Shown here piece by piece: positions 55,695-64,000 of a DNA stretch of 64,000 bases. Under the pieces are notes generated by a model. It was not told the DNA's origin. It did not search any database and was given only the letters and a program-made list of their open reading frames with translations. This DNA is from Candidatus Poribacteria bacterium. Its GTDB lineage: Bacteria > Poribacteria > WGA-4E > WGA-3G. Both the position numbers and the translations under genes were made by a program. The stretch covers positions 60,075-124,074 of the forward strand of contig PYIY01000029.1 in the NCBI GenBank assembly GCA_003635195.1, in the 5' to 3' direction. The number at the start of each line of letters is the position of its first letter. The first letter of the stretch is position 1.

Positions 55695-56153
55695 TCACAG
55701 AATGCCACATAGCAAGCATATTCCAATTACCAATAAAACGGCAAAACAACTACCAAAGATAATAGGTACAAAGGTTTCAACACGGGTCAGTCTCCGATAG
55801 TTTTTGCTGCCCGTCCCTTTGGTTAATATATCCCATTCGCGTTTGAAAAAAGGGTACGAGAGTTTCTCTTCCAATTCATGCAACACCTCAAATTTGCCTG
55901 TGTTCAGTTGGCGGAAAGAGCAGATAACGATATACCATGCTGAGGCTAAAAGCATGCCCAACACTCCGAAACCTACCATAAGCCATCCGAGCGGCACTCC
56001 GTTTTTATGCTGTAAGAAAGCAGAAAAAAGCACGGCTAAACCTGAGTAAACCAGTATATAGAAACGATTTGCGGCAACTCGTTGTTTGCTGATACTATCG
56101 GCAAGTTCGGCGTGGAGTTTGTAGATTTCCAGTAATTCATGTTTTTTGTCCAT
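55695..56153 (-). CDS. Two-TM membrane protein next to a TIR-like gene
   Basis: A 152-aa protein starting at ATG 56153 behind GGGAG. Two membrane helices occur centrally (FYILVYSGLAVLFSAFL and GWLMVGFGVLGMLLASAWYIV), and a third hydrophobic segment ends the protein (FVPIIFGSCFAVLLVIGICLL). Cytosolic flanks contain HAELADSISKQRVAANR and a conserved-looking FEVLHELEEKLSYPFFKREW. It resembles small RipA/SLATT-type membrane proteins found beside nucleotide-signalling genes. The TIR-like gene is 61 nt upstream on the same strand, so the pair may be an effector and its sensor. Confidence 0.6.
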   Translation of the reverse strand: MDKKHELLEIYKLHAELADSISKQRVAANRFYILVYSGLAVLFSAFLQHKNGVPLGWLMVGFGVLGMLLASAWYIVICSFRQLNTGKFEVLHELEEKLSYPFFKREWDILTKGTGSKNYRRLTRVETFVPIIFGSCFAVLLVIGICLLCGIL

Positions 56154-56214
56154 GTTTACGCTCGCTCCCGAATGGCAAAGACAACACACTGCGATTTCAG
56201 ATATTTTGCCACTC

Positions 56215-56601
56215 CTATGCCAGTTCTAAGAGTTCATCTATCTTCGCATCTATTTTGTCCCATTCCCACGGTATTATGTCACCAGCCCCATCTAAACCAC
56301 CGTAATTCTGCTTCTGGGGTTGAATCTGAAATATAGGTTTACCTAATCGTTTCGCTATGTTCTTCTCCTCTGCAACCCCCGGTGCATTATGCGTATCTTG
56401 TCCCACAACAACTATTACCATTTTGCTCCGGCGAATATGGGCTTCCGCTTTCTCCTTCCAGTCGTCTGGAGGATGGACTTTGTTAAGCGAATAATCCCGA
56501 ATGGCATGGCGAGATTCGCCCTTTGCTTGCGCGAAGAAACTGCCATAAAGTTCTTTATCTCTATCAAACTCAAAACTGAAGAATACACCAACCTTCGCCA
56601 T
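56215..56601 (-). CDS. TIR-like (DUF1863/MTH538-type) protein
   Basis: A 128-aa single-domain protein. KVGVFFSFEFDRDKELYGSF, WKEKAEAHIRRSKMVIVVVG and NAPGVAEEKNIAKRLGKPIF follow the TIR-like flavodoxin fold of the MTH538 family, to which Thoeris ThsB belongs; Glu residues in APGVAEE lie where TIR NADases have the catalytic acid. AGAGGT precedes the ATG. Its neighbour on the same strand is a membrane protein. A role as infection sensor producing a nucleotide signal is plausible but inferred. Confidence 0.75.
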   Translation of the reverse strand: MAKVGVFFSFEFDRDKELYGSFFAQAKGESRHAIRDYSLNKVHPPDDWKEKAEAHIRRSKMVIVVVGQDTHNAPGVAEEKNIAKRLGKPIFQIQPQKQNYGGLDGAGDIIPWEWDKIDAKIDELLELA

Positions 56602-56632
56602 ACTGTTATACCTCTTGTTTTCACCCAGTCAG

Positions 56633-57613
56633 TTAGGGTTTAAGTGCCTTTAGCACCTTGTCCCATTCGTCGTAGGCAGTCACAGACGCGGCGAGCTCCG
56701 CGACCTGTTTTGCCGTGGGTTGAACGTCACCATCCCCCGTTAAAATTTCGCACGTCCACTTGGGGGCACGCCCGTCGGTATTGAAAACGAGGGCGGTGAT
56801 GGGCGGTATACTTTCACCCCACTCTTTTTCAAGAGTCTTCAGTTTCCTGAAAATGTGGTCTAAGATCGTGATGTAATAAGTGCCCGCAGACTCGCGACAG
56901 AGGACTTTCCGGATCTCTGTAAAATCGGAATATCCTTGAGAAACGAGGTGTAGCATCACCACGTAGGCGTGCATGGGCATATTTGATTCTGATGGTGAGG
57001 TTACGTATTCGTCTTGTTCTTCAAGGGCTTGCGCCTCTTTAAAGGCTTTCGCCAAGGCTACTGCAGCGTCCATGTCCTCCGTATCATCAAAATCATTGGA
57101 GATGTCTTCCGCCTCAGGGTCTATGTCTTCCACATCATCTAAGTCTTCAAGAGGGTCATAGTCGGCGGCACGGAGTTCCAGAATACGTGGGCGAAAGACT
57201 TCAACTAACTTTTCAAGATGGGTGGCTAACCACTCATGTTGATTGCACCAGTCTGTCGCGTTGGTGACATCTACGTCCGTGTTTATGAAGGCCACACGCT
57301 TTTCACTCGACACGGCATACCATGAAAGCGATTCACCACATTCGTTCTCAATTTCCGCCTGCTGTTCCTGCAACGACTGGAGTTCCGATGTCGCGTTGGG
57401 ACCTCGTAGTATAAACGCAGCACCCAGTCCTTTTCTTACCCGCTGACTTGCTCTCACAGCCAATCCGGGTATGCCTATCTGGAAATCTCTATAGTGCTTA
57501 TAGTCCGACACCATAGGTTCTAAGGATTCGAGTTCGCTACCTCGTTGACGCAAGTATACACATAATCCAGCCCAGTATCTTCTGCTCTGTTCAGAGCGAT
57601 TTTCCCTCATCAT
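56633..57613 (-). CDS. DUF4268-like protein
   Basis: A 326-aa protein. The N-terminal half (RRYWAGLCVYLRQRGSELES, HYRDFQIGIPG, FILRGPNATSELQSLQEQQAEIE, VAFINTDVDVTN, WCNQHEWLATHLEKLVEVF) matches DUF4268, a domain related to restriction-endonuclease-like proteins. An acidic linker (about 160-215) leads to a C-terminal winged-helix-like section. GGAGGG precedes the ATG. The gene is 31 nt upstream of the TIR-like gene on the same strand, so the three may be one transcription unit. Confidence 0.65.
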   Translation of the reverse strand: MMRENRSEQSRRYWAGLCVYLRQRGSELESLEPMVSDYKHYRDFQIGIPGLAVRASQRVRKGLGAAFILRGPNATSELQSLQEQQAEIENECGESLSWYAVSSEKRVAFINTDVDVTNATDWCNQHEWLATHLEKLVEVFRPRILELRAADYDPLEDLDDVEDIDPEAEDISNDFDDTEDMDAAVALAKAFKEAQALEEQDEYVTSPSESNMPMHAYVVMLHLVSQGYSDFTEIRKVLCRESAGTYYITILDHIFRKLKTLEKEWGESIPPITALVFNTDGRAPKWTCEILTGDGDVQPTAKQVAELAASVTAYDEWDKVLKALKP

Positions 57614-57684
57614 GCATTCCCTCCTGTGAGATAACGGAGATCCTACCGCTAAGATCAGACTATTAAAGGGGTATCTTTAGAGTT

Positions 57685-57785
57685 AACGTAGTTTCTTTCG
57701 CGTAGTTCTCGACTTCACTCGGTTTGAGGTAGAGACCACGCCAAGCGGCGCGGGTGAAGTTCTCTACCAACTACGCTAAGAGATA
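57685..57785. repeat. Extragenic palindrome
   Basis: GCGTAGTTCTCGACTTCAC and GTGAAGTTCTCTACCAACTA (then CGC) form a long imperfect inverted repeat around GACCACGCCAAGCGGCGCGG. Non-coding; possible bidirectional terminator or REP. Confidence 0.45.
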
Positions 57786-57876
57786 GTATACCCGAAACCG
57801 TTTTGAGAGGTCAACGGAGTTGCACATCTGCAAGGATGAAGATGTGTACACCTGCACGATTTCACATCTGCTACCC

Positions 57877-58245
57877 TTAGTCATCTCCACCGTTTTGTTG
57901 AATCACAGGTAGCCCGTCCGGAAGTCCAATTTGGACAGATACTTCTTCCGTAGGCAGTTCCTCAACTGTCTGCAACCTGCGTTCCATTGCTCGTGTGCGT
58001 ACCCCTGTCTCGTCAACAATCTTCGCGGCTGTGTTCAATTGACGTTTCAGCTTAGCCATAACCCCGCTAAACTTACCAAACTCAGACTTAACAGCTCCCA
58101 AAACCTCCCATACCTCACTGGAATGCTTTTCAATTGCCAAAGTTCAGAACCCCATACGAAGACTGTTCAGAATAGCGGCAAGGGTTGTCGGACCCGCGAC
58201 GACAATTCGGTACCTTTGCAAAAATTCCGTAATGAGTCCTGCGTC
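57877..58245 (-). pseudogene. rmuC: C-terminal fragment of rmuC
   Basis: The frame reads RYRIVVAGPTTLAAILNSLR, MGF, then TGA, then TLAIEKHSSEVWEVLGAVKS, FGKFSGVMAKLKRQLNTAAK and TGVRTRAMERRLQTVEELP. This is the C-terminus of the RmuC recombination-limiting protein family. The first 60-70% of the gene is missing and the TGA interrupts what remains. Confidence 0.8.
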
Positions 58246-58351
58246 AATTAACGATGCCCTGCACAACCTAACAGGTTATGCTACAAGGGCATCGTGAAAA
58301 ATCCTTTCGAGGATGCCCTGTAAGCCCTTTGAAAACCTCGCTGGGTTACCC

Positions 58352-58860
58352 TCAAGCGATCGGTGGTTTATCGTGTAGTCTGAAGAATGCGTTGAGAACG
58401 TCCTTCAATATGTTTTGGGTGGTCATATTTTTCTCGACCGCCATATCGTTGGCTATGTATGCGTAAAGTGCATTGATTTCGTTTGTAGTTTCCCCTTCGG
58501 TTCAGACTCCTGGACGGTGAGTCCTGCGTTGTAGGCATGGACGAATCCGATCCGATGTCCGATCTCGCAGGGCGCACAGGGGACATCATAAATCTCGACG
58601 GCTTGGCGTGCCTGTTCAGCGAGATCTCCGCGGGGTGGCACAGCGTTCAAAACGATGTGTGCCGGCACTTTTGCGAGGTTGACGACATCGATGGTTGAAC
58701 CGATTGCCTGTAGGTCGATCAATGTGGGCTTACAAGGCACCAACGCCATATCTGAAGCCCGTGCGGCACCGAGTGCGGCGATCTCGGTATGCGGTGCGGT
58801 ATCGAGGATTGCGAACGTTGCGCCGTTCTCTTCAGCGAATTGTAGGATGTGTTGTAACCG
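58352..58860 (-). pseudogene. parA and RHH-partner fragment cut by CRISPR array 2
   Basis: From 58860 the frame gives RRLQHILQFAEENGATFAIL, DTAPHTEIAALGAARASDMA and LVPCKPTLIDLQAIGSTIDV, matching ParA from about residue 65 on. The Walker A half is absent. After EPKG a frameshift leads to ETTNEINALYAYIA and then NILKDVLNAFFRLHDKPPIA, the C-terminus of the RHH partner. The 5' boundary is the first (degenerate) repeat of array 2. Confidence 0.82.
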
Positions 58861-61800
58861 TCTCGTAATCGAGGTTCTTTTGGTTTCAAGTCAGAGAGAT
58901 GCGTGTAGTGTCCGTCCACATCCTTATTTGTTTCAATCTCGTAATTGAGGTTCTTTTGGTTTTTAGGTCACCTCTGAAGATGACGACACCGAAGTTGCGT
59001 TGTTTCAATCTCGTAATCGAGGTTCTTTTGGTTTCAAGGAATTGCGATAAGTATCAGTGAGAAAGTAATAGATTTCATGTTTCAATCTCGTAATCGAGGT
59101 TCTTTTGGTTTCAAGTCTGAACACGGGGGCAAACGACGGGGGCTTACAAGAGTTTCAATCTCGTAATCGAGGTTCTTTTGGTTTCAAGTTCGCAACCACT
59201 GTGTCGTCAGGAGCAAGCACACGAGTTTCAATCTCGTAATCGAGGTTCTTTTGGTTTCAAGCGGATCAGGTTTCTCAGTGAAGTGATCCATCTTCCGGTT
59301 TCAATCTCGTAATCGAGGTTCTTTTGGTTTCAAGTCTTGAAGATCGATCACTGCTTCATCGAACCTCTCCGTTTCAATCTCGTAATCGAGGTTCTTTTGG
59401 TTTCAAGACAGAGACAGTGGACGATAGAAAATCGCAACCATTTCCGTTTCAATCTCGTAATCGAGGTTCTTTTGGTTTCAAGACAGAGACAGTGGACGAT
59501 AGAAAATCGCAACCATTTCCGTTTCAATCTCGTAATCGAGGTTCTTTTGGTTTCAAGTTAGGAAACCAATCGCGAAGTGTCAGATTTACCTTGTTTCAAT
59601 CTCGTAATCGAGGTTCTTTTGGTTTCAAGTTTCGGGGTCTACGGCAGCAAGTTCAGCGTTGCCTTCTCCAGTTTCAATCTCGTAATCGAGGTTCTTTTGG
59701 TTTCAAGACCACAGGAGTTTCCCCGAAGCACGGGCATATTGATTGGCAAAGTTTCAATCTCGTAATCGAGGTTCTTTTGGTTTCAAGTTGAGTTGTGCTT
59801 GGGTTTGGCGCAAACTCTGAATTTGTTTCAATCTCGTAATCGAGGTTCTTTTGGTTTCAAGCCCGTGATGATAGAAGTCTTCTTCACGTAAGACTTGTTT
59901 CAATCTCGTAATCGAGGTTCTTTTGGTTTCAAGAACTGCAATTTTGGGATTTTTCTGGCACTCAACAAACGTTTCAATCTCGTAATCGAGGTTCTTTTGG
60001 TTTCAAGCGGGATATGGTCTTGCGGACAAATAACGCTGCTGTGTTTCAATCTCGTAATCGAGGTTCTTTTGGTTTCAAGCCTTTGATGGGCTTGATATAT
60101 TCATCAGTTATAAAGTTTCAATCTCGTAATCGAGGTTCTTTTGGTTTCAAGGAAGGTTTGACGCACAGGCACGTGGCTATGTGCCGAGTTTCAATCTCGT
60201 AATCGAGGTTCTTTTGGTTTCAAGCGCAATAATGTGGTCTTGACGGGACATCTCCGAGAAGTTTCAATCTCGTAATCGAGGTTCTTTTGGTTTCAAGGAC
60301 GATGCCCGCCCACGACCTTGTATCGTTGGATAGTTTCAATCTCGTAATCGAGGTTCTTTTGGTTTCAAGGGGCAGGACTATTTCTTTGTCGGTAGCGTTC
60401 ACCTCGTTTCAATCTCGTAATCGAGGTTCTTTTGGTTTCAAGGGCAGCACGCTTCGGGTTCGACGGGTTCGAGGGTCGTTTCAATCTCGTAATCGAGGTT
60501 CTTTTGGTTTCAAGCGCTTCACTCAGATCTGCGTAGTTTGGAACCAGACGGAGGTTTCAATCTCGTAATCGAGGTTCTTTTGGTTTCAAGCTACTGATTG
60601 TCAGTGCCACTGGTCCTGTGTTATCTGTTTCAATCTCGTAATCGAGGTTCTTTTGGTTTCAAGTGAAACCCGCAATGGCGACACGTAGACATCGCTTTCA
60701 GTTTCAATCTCGTAATCGAGGTTCTTTTGGTTTCAAGAAAACGATCGATCTATCAGCGGATCGGTGTCAGCATTGCCGGTTTCAATCTCGTAATCGAGGT
60801 TCTTTTGGTTTCAAGACCTAAACCGTCATGCCGTGCCAACAAAGCAACCCGATGGGTTTCAATCTCGTAATCGAGGTTCTTTTGGTTTCAAGGTGATGAT
60901 ATATCAAATGGCGGCAGTCATTTGAGTATGTTTCAATCTCGTAATCGAGGTTCTTTTGGTTTCAAGTTTCAATTCAGGGTTGTCAATATGGCGTTGTTTT
61001 CTGTATTCTGTTTCAATCTCGTAATCGAGGTTCTTTTGGTTTCAAGTATCATGCCATCTGACGACACAATTCAACGTATTTTTGTTTCAATCTCGTAATC
61101 GAGGTTCTTTTGGTTTCAAGGAGGTTGTCAACCCCGCCTTCATTATCACCGGGCATCCTGAGTTTCAATCTCGTAATCGAGGTTCTTTTGGTTTCAAGTT
61201 CACGAGTTGCGCGATGTCGGCAGGGTTGTTTTGTTTCAATCTCGTAATCGAGGTTCTTTTGGTTTCAAGTTTGATTACCTCTGTTGATGAATGGATACCC
61301 TTCAGCATTACCAAGTTTCAATCTCGTAATCGAGGTTCTTTTGGTTTCAAGTGTGTAGTCCCAACCGATGGAAAATGAGTCAATCGTATGTTTCAATCTC
61401 GTAATCGAGGTTCTTTTGGTTTCAAGAAAATGCTTGGTAATATCACCGCTGACGATGTTGCCTGTTTCAATCTCGTAATCGAGGTTCTTTTGGTTTCAAG
61501 CGGTATGACCTGACAAACACAATCTTTCGCTATCAGTTAGTTTCAATCTCGTAATCGAGGTTCTTTTGGTTTCAAGGACCGAATACGCCCACGAGGAAAC
61601 CAACATCGAAGGCGTTTCAATCTCGTAATCGAGGTTCTTTTGGTTTCAAGATATCGCCACAAACGCCGTCCAAGCAGCGCAGATCATGGTTTCAATCTCG
61701 TAATCGAGGTTCTTTTGGTTTCAAGCCAAAGAGCCACGCCCCGAAGCGTTGCCATGCCGATAACGGTTTCAATCTCGTAATCGAGGTTCTTTTGGTTTCA

Positions 61801-61950
61801 AGCGGAAGTGATGCGAACCACGGAAGCCGTTATCGCTCGCGTTTCAATCTCGTAATCGAGGTTCTTTTGGTTTCAAGATACTTCTCTGCTTCCCGGCGCG
61901 TTTGGGAGTTTTCGTTTCAATCTCGTAATCGAGGTTCTTTTGGTTTCAAG
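58854..61950 (-). CRISPR. CRISPR array 2: 42 repeats, 41 spacers
   Basis: The 37-nt repeat reads, on the + strand, GTTTCAATCTCGTAATCGAG then GTTCTTTTGGTTTCAAG. I counted 42 copies. The leftmost (58854-58890) has lost its first seven bases to parA sequence and the second (58930-58966) has several changes, marking the old end on the left; so the leader is on the right and transcription is on the minus strand, giving a 3' ATTGAAAC. Spacers are 36-41 nt. Two adjacent spacers (59408-59445 and 59483-59520) are identical. The repeat is unrelated to that of array 1. Confidence 0.98.
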
Positions 61951-62136
61951 TCCGGACGTTGGGAAGCCTTGCTATACCTGCCTTAACTCGTAGCGATTCC
62001 GCGCGCGACGCTTTTTGCAACGCACGGAGATGATGGAAATATATTACGTATCGGCTCAAAGCACGGGTCATAAGGGTTTTTACCTCTCCGTGAGGGTCAA
62101 GGGTTTTTCGTTCCGCTTCCGCTCACAGAAATAATT
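61951..62136 (-). promoter_or_regulatory. Leader of CRISPR array 2
   Basis: About 185 nt between cas2 and the newest repeat, without a gene. On the minus strand it contains CCCTTGACCC and TAATATATT as promoter-like elements, but their spacing is not ideal. Placement is based on the intact repeats at this end and the nearby cas2-cas1. Confidence 0.6.
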
Positions 62137-62409
62137 TTACACGATATACGATTGGTTATCAAGTCCCTTTTTCAAACCTATCCGGTCAATCTGTTTCTCA
62201 CACGCTGCACAGAGATGGTAAAATGTAATCGAATCCTCACCGAAATTGATGACCTCCTCCAATCGACTTTGTAAACGCAGTAGTGCCCGCCGATCTGTGT
62301 TGCATTCAAAAACGCTGTACTGGATGCGAGTCCCAAAGTCTTTGAGGATTTTGGCGACTCTGTTTCGGCGATTGTCATCTGTAATATCATAAGCAACTGT
62401 GTAATGCAT
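62137..62409 (-). CDS. cas2: Cas2 (second system)
   Basis: A 90-aa Cas2. MHYTVAYDITDDNRRNRVAK holds the conserved Asp; QYSVFECNTDRRALLRLQSR and EDSITFYHLC follow as in the family. ATG 62409 is chosen because GAGGAA lies seven bases upstream; an ATG five codons earlier is possible. Distinct in sequence from the Cas2 at 18.6 kb, in keeping with a different repeat. Confidence 0.92.
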   Translation of the reverse strand: MHYTVAYDITDDNRRNRVAKILKDFGTRIQYSVFECNTDRRALLRLQSRLEEVINFGEDSITFYHLCAACEKQIDRIGLKKGLDNQSYIV

Positions 62410-62548
62410 TTGGCGATTCCTCATTAAATCCTTGCTTCCAAAGTCCACATAGGGTGGGAAGATGGGTGGGCTTCTAACCTTCCAACGTTCCATCCTTCCA
62501 GTCCCCGATTCTTCCATTCTTTTTCTTCCGTGCTTATGGGTTTTGGTC

Positions 62549-64000
62549 CTATCGAACTGTCAATGGCGTGTATTGATCAATTTCGCCGGTTAGGTATTTT
62601 GCGAGTAACCGGACTTGTAACTCCATTACACGCCGAAATGTGAGTTTATATTTAAACAGGGGGTGTGTAATGGTCTCGTTTTTTCGTGCTTCATACGCGG
62701 CATAGAATGCCTTCCGACGATGCTCTTTGAGATACCAACCATCGTGAACCTGTGTGAAATCTTCTGGCTTAATACGCCTGTTATTGATTAAGGTAATGAC
62801 AACAGAATCGGCGATGACAGGTCGGAATTCCTCCATCAAATCAAGGGCGAGGCAGGGTTTGCCATACTTGAGTTGGTGAAAGAAACCGATGTAAGGGTCT
62901 AATCCGACTGTCTGAATTGCAGACATGAGGTCCGCTGTCAGCAGTGAATAGGCGAAGCTCAAGAGCGCGTTGATTGGATCCGCAGGGGGACGCCGACTGC
63001 GGCGTTGAAAATCAAATCCCATCTCCGACTTAAGCATAAAGTTGAATGCGCCGAAATATGCGGCGGAAGCGTTGCCTTCTATGCCTAATAACTCTGTCAA
63101 TTCTGTCGCTTTGGAGATGCGTTTTTCCATCGTTTTCATGTCTTTAATGTTCGCCAATAAAGGTTCCAATTCGGGATTTTCGCTATCTAATGCCTGCCAT
63201 TTCCGGCGTTGGAGCATCGTTCGCATGTTCACGACTTTCCCTTGCACAAATGCTTTCGAGAGTTCAAGACACGTGTCCGGACGATTTGCTACCTTATGCT
63301 GTGCAGACCGTAAGAGCGAATTCCGCGACACTTGCGGTGTCAACGCACCATGATACCGTCCATAAGCAGAGAGAAACACAACAGGGATGCCCTCGTGTAA
63401 GAGCGTCTGCATCGCGGGGGTCGTCAGATTGACGTTGCCGGAGATAACCACTTGTCCAAGATGAATGAGGGGAATATCGCGTAAGACATCGTTTTCTTTG
63501 ACGACGAGGAGGCGTTCGCCTGTCTTTTTGATCGTACACCCCGGTTCATCAACATATAACACGTTATCAATACCGAGTGCGGGTTTGATACGTTTTGGAC
63601 GTTCATCCAATTCATGAAGATAGGCAACTTCGTCCGGTAGGCAGATTGAGCGGACGCTGCAGCCATTGCATCGATTGTCGTGTACGGGTTTGGGAATCTT
63701 TCGGGAGTCTAATAGCGAACGTGCCTCCGCTACATATTGGAGCGTTGTTTTGCGGAGTTCTTTGTCAAAGGGAACCTTCCGCCGCCGTTTAGAACCGATA
63801 TAGAAAATATAGCCGTGTGGAATAGAAACTCCAGTTTTCTCTTCTAACAATAACCCTTGCAAACAGAGCTGAACCTGATCGTTCAACCAATTCCCTGTGC
63901 CTGCCTTTTTGAATTCAACCGGATACGGGATACCATTCTTTTCCTCAACGAGATCGGTGTAACCGGAGACACCTAAAACATCGGAAGCGAGGTATTGTCG
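62549..64000 (-). CDS. cas4-cas1: Cas4-Cas1 fusion (5' end outside the window)
   Basis: At least 483 residues are in the window and the frame is open to its right edge. The first part is Cas4: GYTDLVEEKNGIPYPVEFKK gives the Asp and E-x-K nuclease residues, QVQLCLQGLLLE the Q helix, and CNGCSVRSIC three cluster cysteines. From about IDNVLYVDEPGCTIKKTGER the protein is Cas1, with EGNASAAYFGAFNFML, RRSRRPPADPINALLSFAYS and KPCLALDLMEEFRP as active-site regions. Such fusions are typical of subtype I-G (formerly I-U) and some others. The effector genes must lie beyond the window. The gene starts upstream of position 64000 on the complement. Confidence 0.93.
   Translation of the reverse strand, partial: RQYLASDVLGVSGYTDLVEEKNGIPYPVEFKKAGTGNWLNDQVQLCLQGLLLEEKTGVSIPHGYIFYIGSKRRRKVPFDKELRKTTLQYVAEARSLLDSRKIPKPVHDNRCNGCSVRSICLPDEVAYLHELDERPKRIKPALGIDNVLYVDEPGCTIKKTGERLLVVKENDVLRDIPLIHLGQVVISGNVNLTTPAMQTLLHEGIPVVFLSAYGRYHGALTPQVSRNSLLRSAQHKVANRPDTCLELSKAFVQGKVVNMRTMLQRRKWQALDSENPELEPLLANIKDMKTMEKRISKATELTELLGIEGNASAAYFGAFNFMLKSEMGFDFQRRSRRPPADPINALLSFAYSLLTADLMSAIQTVGLDPYIGFFHQLKYGKPCLALDLMEEFRPVIADSVVITLINNRRIKPEDFTQVHDGWYLKEHRRKAFYAAYEARKNETITHPLFKYKLTFRRVMELQVRLLAKYLTGEIDQYTPLTVR

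Noticed and set aside
59324..61990. Open frames with repeated FQSRNRGSFGFK or FNLVIEVLLVS
   Set aside because: Read-through of the array-2 repeat and spacers.

Overview
The window looks like part of a Candidatus Poribacteria genome or a close relative. The best evidence is in 41-51 kb: secreted proteins that combine leucine-rich repeats, dockerin-like DVNGDG repeats and a C-terminal NPFNPETWIPYQL-type propeller/sorting domain, a combination I know from that phylum. This is recognition from memory, not a database result. No rRNA or tRNA gene was seen.

Layout. (1) 0.1-23.0 kb is a composite CRISPR-Cas locus on the + strand. It has a type I-B-like operon (cas6-cas8-cas7-cas5-cas3), a solo TnpB insertion, a type III-A operon (csm1-5) ending in a DUF1874 ring-nuclease-like gene and a CARF-HEPN RNase, the adaptation genes cas4-cas1-cas2, a leader with a clear promoter, and an array of 59 repeats. 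Only one cas6 is present, so both effectors probably draw on the same array. Upstream of cas6 sits a two-repeat degenerate mini-array. The first 17 nt of its spacer match the start site of the cas promoter, except at positions 6 and 12, next to a CCT PAM-like triplet. I read this as a CreR-like RNA that lets Cascade repress its own operon, and it is the most notable observation in the window.

(2) 23-39 kb is plasmid-like accessory DNA. It holds ParA with a ribbon-helix-helix partner and centromere-like repeats, a winged-helix protein with duplicated halves followed by six 21-bp iterons, tyrosine recombinases, a Rep-type initiator with 22-bp iterons and an AT-rich unwinding region, a beta-CASP nuclease next to a large unknown protein, and several small membrane proteins.

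(3) 39-53 kb has an OLD-like AAA/TOPRIM ATPase, then large secreted proteins (WD40/cytochrome, LRR/metalloprotease, LRR/glycosidase-like), a truncated duplicate, and a broken GspC-like gene.

(4) 53-58.9 kb is a graveyard of plasmid-maintenance genes: a second diverged origin, a rep fragment, two broken integrases, two RHH fragments, and rmuC and parA fragments. Apparently intact genes are mixed in, including a TIR-like protein paired with a 2-TM protein and a DUF4268 protein.

(5) 58.85-64 kb is a second CRISPR locus read on the minus strand. It has 42 repeats, cas2 and a cas4-cas1 fusion that runs off the window. Its distal repeat is spliced into the parA fragment.

The two CRISPR loci therefore flank a plasmid-derived region. 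The DNA may come from a plasmid or chromid, or from an island built by repeated plasmid integration.
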